This document shows, piece by piece, positions 62,288-64,000 of a stretch of DNA of 64,000 nucleotides (positions are counted from its first letter, which is position 1; each line of letters starts with the position of its first letter). Where the stretch lies: contig OY754974.1 of assembly GCA_963576475.1 (NCBI GenBank), forward strand, positions 7,550,974-7,614,973, in the 5' to 3' direction. The position numbers were made by a program, and so were the translations under genes. A model generated the notes under the pieces. The model saw only the letters and a program-made list of their open reading frames with translations. It did no database searches and had not been told where the DNA came from. The DNA is from Molanna angustata (taxonomy: Eukaryota > Arthropoda > Insecta > Trichoptera > Molannidae).

Positions 62288-62429
62288 ATAATAATAAATA
62301 AAATTTATAAAGCGCCGTTTAGTGATACAAGATCACTCCCAGGGCGCTGTAGCTTGTTTGTTGGCTCTACGAAACAAGGCAGCCTTAAGAAGTTTACCGG
62401 AGGTGTCAATGCCTGAGCGTATGTCAAGA
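62288..62429 (-). mobile_element. CR1-like LINE 3' end with hairpin
   Basis: The minus strand gives LPLDIRSGIDTSGKLLKAAL and FRRANKQATAPWE, the ORF2 C-terminus of this CR1-like group, then a stop and the hairpin 62311-62347 and an ATAAATTTTATTTATTATTA end. Confidence 0.7.
62311..62347 (-). repeat. CR1-like LINE 3'-terminal hairpin, second copy
   Basis: AGCGCC/GGGCGCT outer stem with inner GTGAT/ATCAC; compare 3483-3519, where the inner stem is GTGA/TCAC. Confidence 0.6.
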
Positions 62430-62635
62430 GGCAAACCAACAGGTACCTACTATGTCAAATATTAATTTAACACACACCCAATAACAAGTTGCCACATTCT
62501 GGAGACTTATATTAATCGTCTCACTGATCCAGCCTGAAAACACAATTTAAAACTGTATCTCCACCGGGAATCGAACCCGGGACCTTTGGATCAGCTGTGA
62601 GATTCCTAGCCAACTGAGCCATTGTTATTTTTGCC
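62430..62635 (-). mobile_element. SINE-1, near full length
   Basis: The reverse complement gives TGGCTCAGTTGGCTAGGAAT (box A), CCCGGGTTCGATTCCCGGTG (box B), GAGATACAG, AGGCTGGATCAGTGAGACGA, CTCCAGAATGTGGC, TTATTGGGTGTGTG, AATATTTGACATAGTAGGTA and CCTGTTG. The cleanest box B of the family. Confidence 0.88.
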
Positions 62636-63030
62636 TCGCAGAACGTGACCCAAATATGATATCTTTAGTCGATCAAATTCCAGCAACATATCACCGTTTG
62701 AAAATGATTAAAAACTCCTTTAGCAATCCTAAATAGTGCAAGGTGACCGTTGACTCCTCAAGGCAAGACACGATGTTCATATCCGTCGACAATCCCGAAG
62801 ATATGGAACTGTTGGTATCCCTACTTATCTTGGCCGGGAACACTTTAGGGGTAGGAAAAACGTTGCATCTCGTACGTAGAGAGCAGGAGATAGGGGATGC
62901 TGACGATAATGCAGGGGTGTGACAGTGACGTCGGAACATCCATTACCACCAAAGGAATGGGGGAAGCCAGCGCAAACACCATCCCTTAATAGAGTGCAGA
63001 CGAAAAGCATGCAGAAGGCAACAATTTAGT
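62636..63030. other. GC-richer patch with ORFs on the minus strand, not recognised
   Basis: Overlapping minus frames (62691-62939, 82 codons; 62825-63010, 61 codons) are serine- and cysteine-rich (SSISSGLSTDMNIVSCLEES). The plus strand is also open in part (FISVDNPEDMELLVSLLILA). Composition differs from the surroundings, suggesting a decayed coding element or exon, but I cannot name it. Confidence 0.3.
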
Positions 63031-64000
63031 TATCTCCATAGTGCTCGTAATGATTACACCCATAATGAAATTTCACGCCACTAGTGCAAGGTGGAGGCGA
63101 AGATATCAAATGATGTGGCTGCCAGGAAAATTGAAGAGAATAATGTGAAATTAATATGATCACCATATTAAACCTGCCACTGTTGGGGGCGCGACTCATC
63201 TCTCTCTTGCTGTGGTTTCCTTGTATTTTAATTCCAAGTTGACGTTGAAGTCATAAATTTATTACCTCAAACATTGAACTCATTAACACTGGTTTTGAAA
63301 GCATGTTTTTACCCCTACTGTTCATATTTGAATAATGATAATTGTTCATTGAAATGATTAGCGGAGAATTGCAAGAATGAATCCATAACATCGGACTTAA
63401 GAGTCAGATATCTCACTGACCAAGCCACAAAAGTGAAAAAAAAAAGAGGAAGAATTTTGATTAAAGATTTTCGATTTCTTTAATATCTGTTAATATTACG
63501 ACTTGAATAACAAAATACTTTATTTATTTCTATAGACGTCTGGGTATATGTGCAAACTATTATTAACTATTAGTTAAATTGATGATTTTCGTTTTTGCTT
63601 TGTTTTTGCTCTATTTTTACACACTTTTATTTAACTTCACATGTCTGTCCGTACTGGAATTTCGCAATTGACTTACTTTCCAACCAAATAAACAAATTCT
63701 GAAACTTTCAGAATAAATGTATTGCCGATGAAAATGCATATTAAAAATTCATTTGATAAATATGATGAAATTGGAAAATTTTCTGTTTTTTTTTTTAACT
63801 TGCTTATATTCTTATTGTTTATACTAGATGTATGAAACTGTGTTTATTTTTTACATCTATCTTAAATATACATACATATCTAAAATTAGTGTAATTGTTT
63901 CTGTACCATTTATATCGTTTCACAATTAATTATAGGTATATGTTTTTATTTGTTTGCTTTAAACAACTGCGTTTGACATTATGTGTATGATATTAGCAGT
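63031..64000. other. AT-rich stretch to window end, nothing recognised
   Basis: No supported frame. 63385-63440 (AAGAGTCAGATATCTCACTG, ACCAAGCCACAAAAG) faintly resembles an inverted SINE-1 head, not enough to call. Confidence 0.35.

Overview
This window looks like gene-poor, AT-rich nuclear DNA of an insect, most likely a moth or butterfly (Lepidoptera). The main clue is the short motif built on TAGGTACCTACC, scattered throughout and, to my knowledge, common in lepidopteran non-coding DNA. Supporting clues are abundant tRNA-derived SINEs, a short Helitron-like element, many foldback MITEs and decayed non-LTR retrotransposon (LINE) tails. The organism call is inference; no host gene was recognised that could confirm it.

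Layout. 0-18.7 kb is a mosaic of dispersed repeats, LINE 3' ends (CR1-like at 3.5-4.3 kb, another LINE at 7.6-8.8 kb, RTE-like pieces), SINEs and MITEs (10.05-10.42, 12.77-12.94, 17.93-18.32 kb). It includes a nested set at 13.5-14.6 kb with a 25-bp array of ten units. 18.70-23.81 kb is one LTR retrotransposon with near-identical LTRs and no recognisable gag or pol, i.e. a LARD-like non-autonomous element. Its leader carries at least five tandem copies of a primer-binding-site-like module. 24-33 kb holds a 206-bp palindrome, CR1-like LINE pieces (the best at 31.1-32.0 kb with a YADD box) and LINE 3' ends. 33.5-40.3 kb holds RTE-like LINE, Helitron-like, nested-MITE, RNase-H LINE and SINE copies. 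40-64 kb continues in the same way, with a higher-order tandem array at 55.9-56.2 kb, an RTE-like C-terminal ORF at 60.0-60.5 kb and a foldback MITE at 60.8-61.3 kb.

No complete host protein-coding gene, rRNA or CRISPR array is supported. The SINE heads resemble tRNAs but are not credible tRNA genes. Two short ORFs (35.6-35.9 and 50.3-50.5 kb) and a 19-codon ORF in a CpG-rich patch (30.34 kb) are the only weak host-gene candidates. The window may be intergenic or lie in a long intron.

The most noteworthy signals are: (i) the young LARD-like element with its tandem PBS-like array and 61-bp internal repeats; (ii) a hairpin recurring at the 3' ends of a LINE group, with base pairing kept while the stem sequence changes; (iii) nested insertions with readable order and target-site duplications. 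Family labels such as SINE-1, SINE-2 and repeat A/B are local names used only here.
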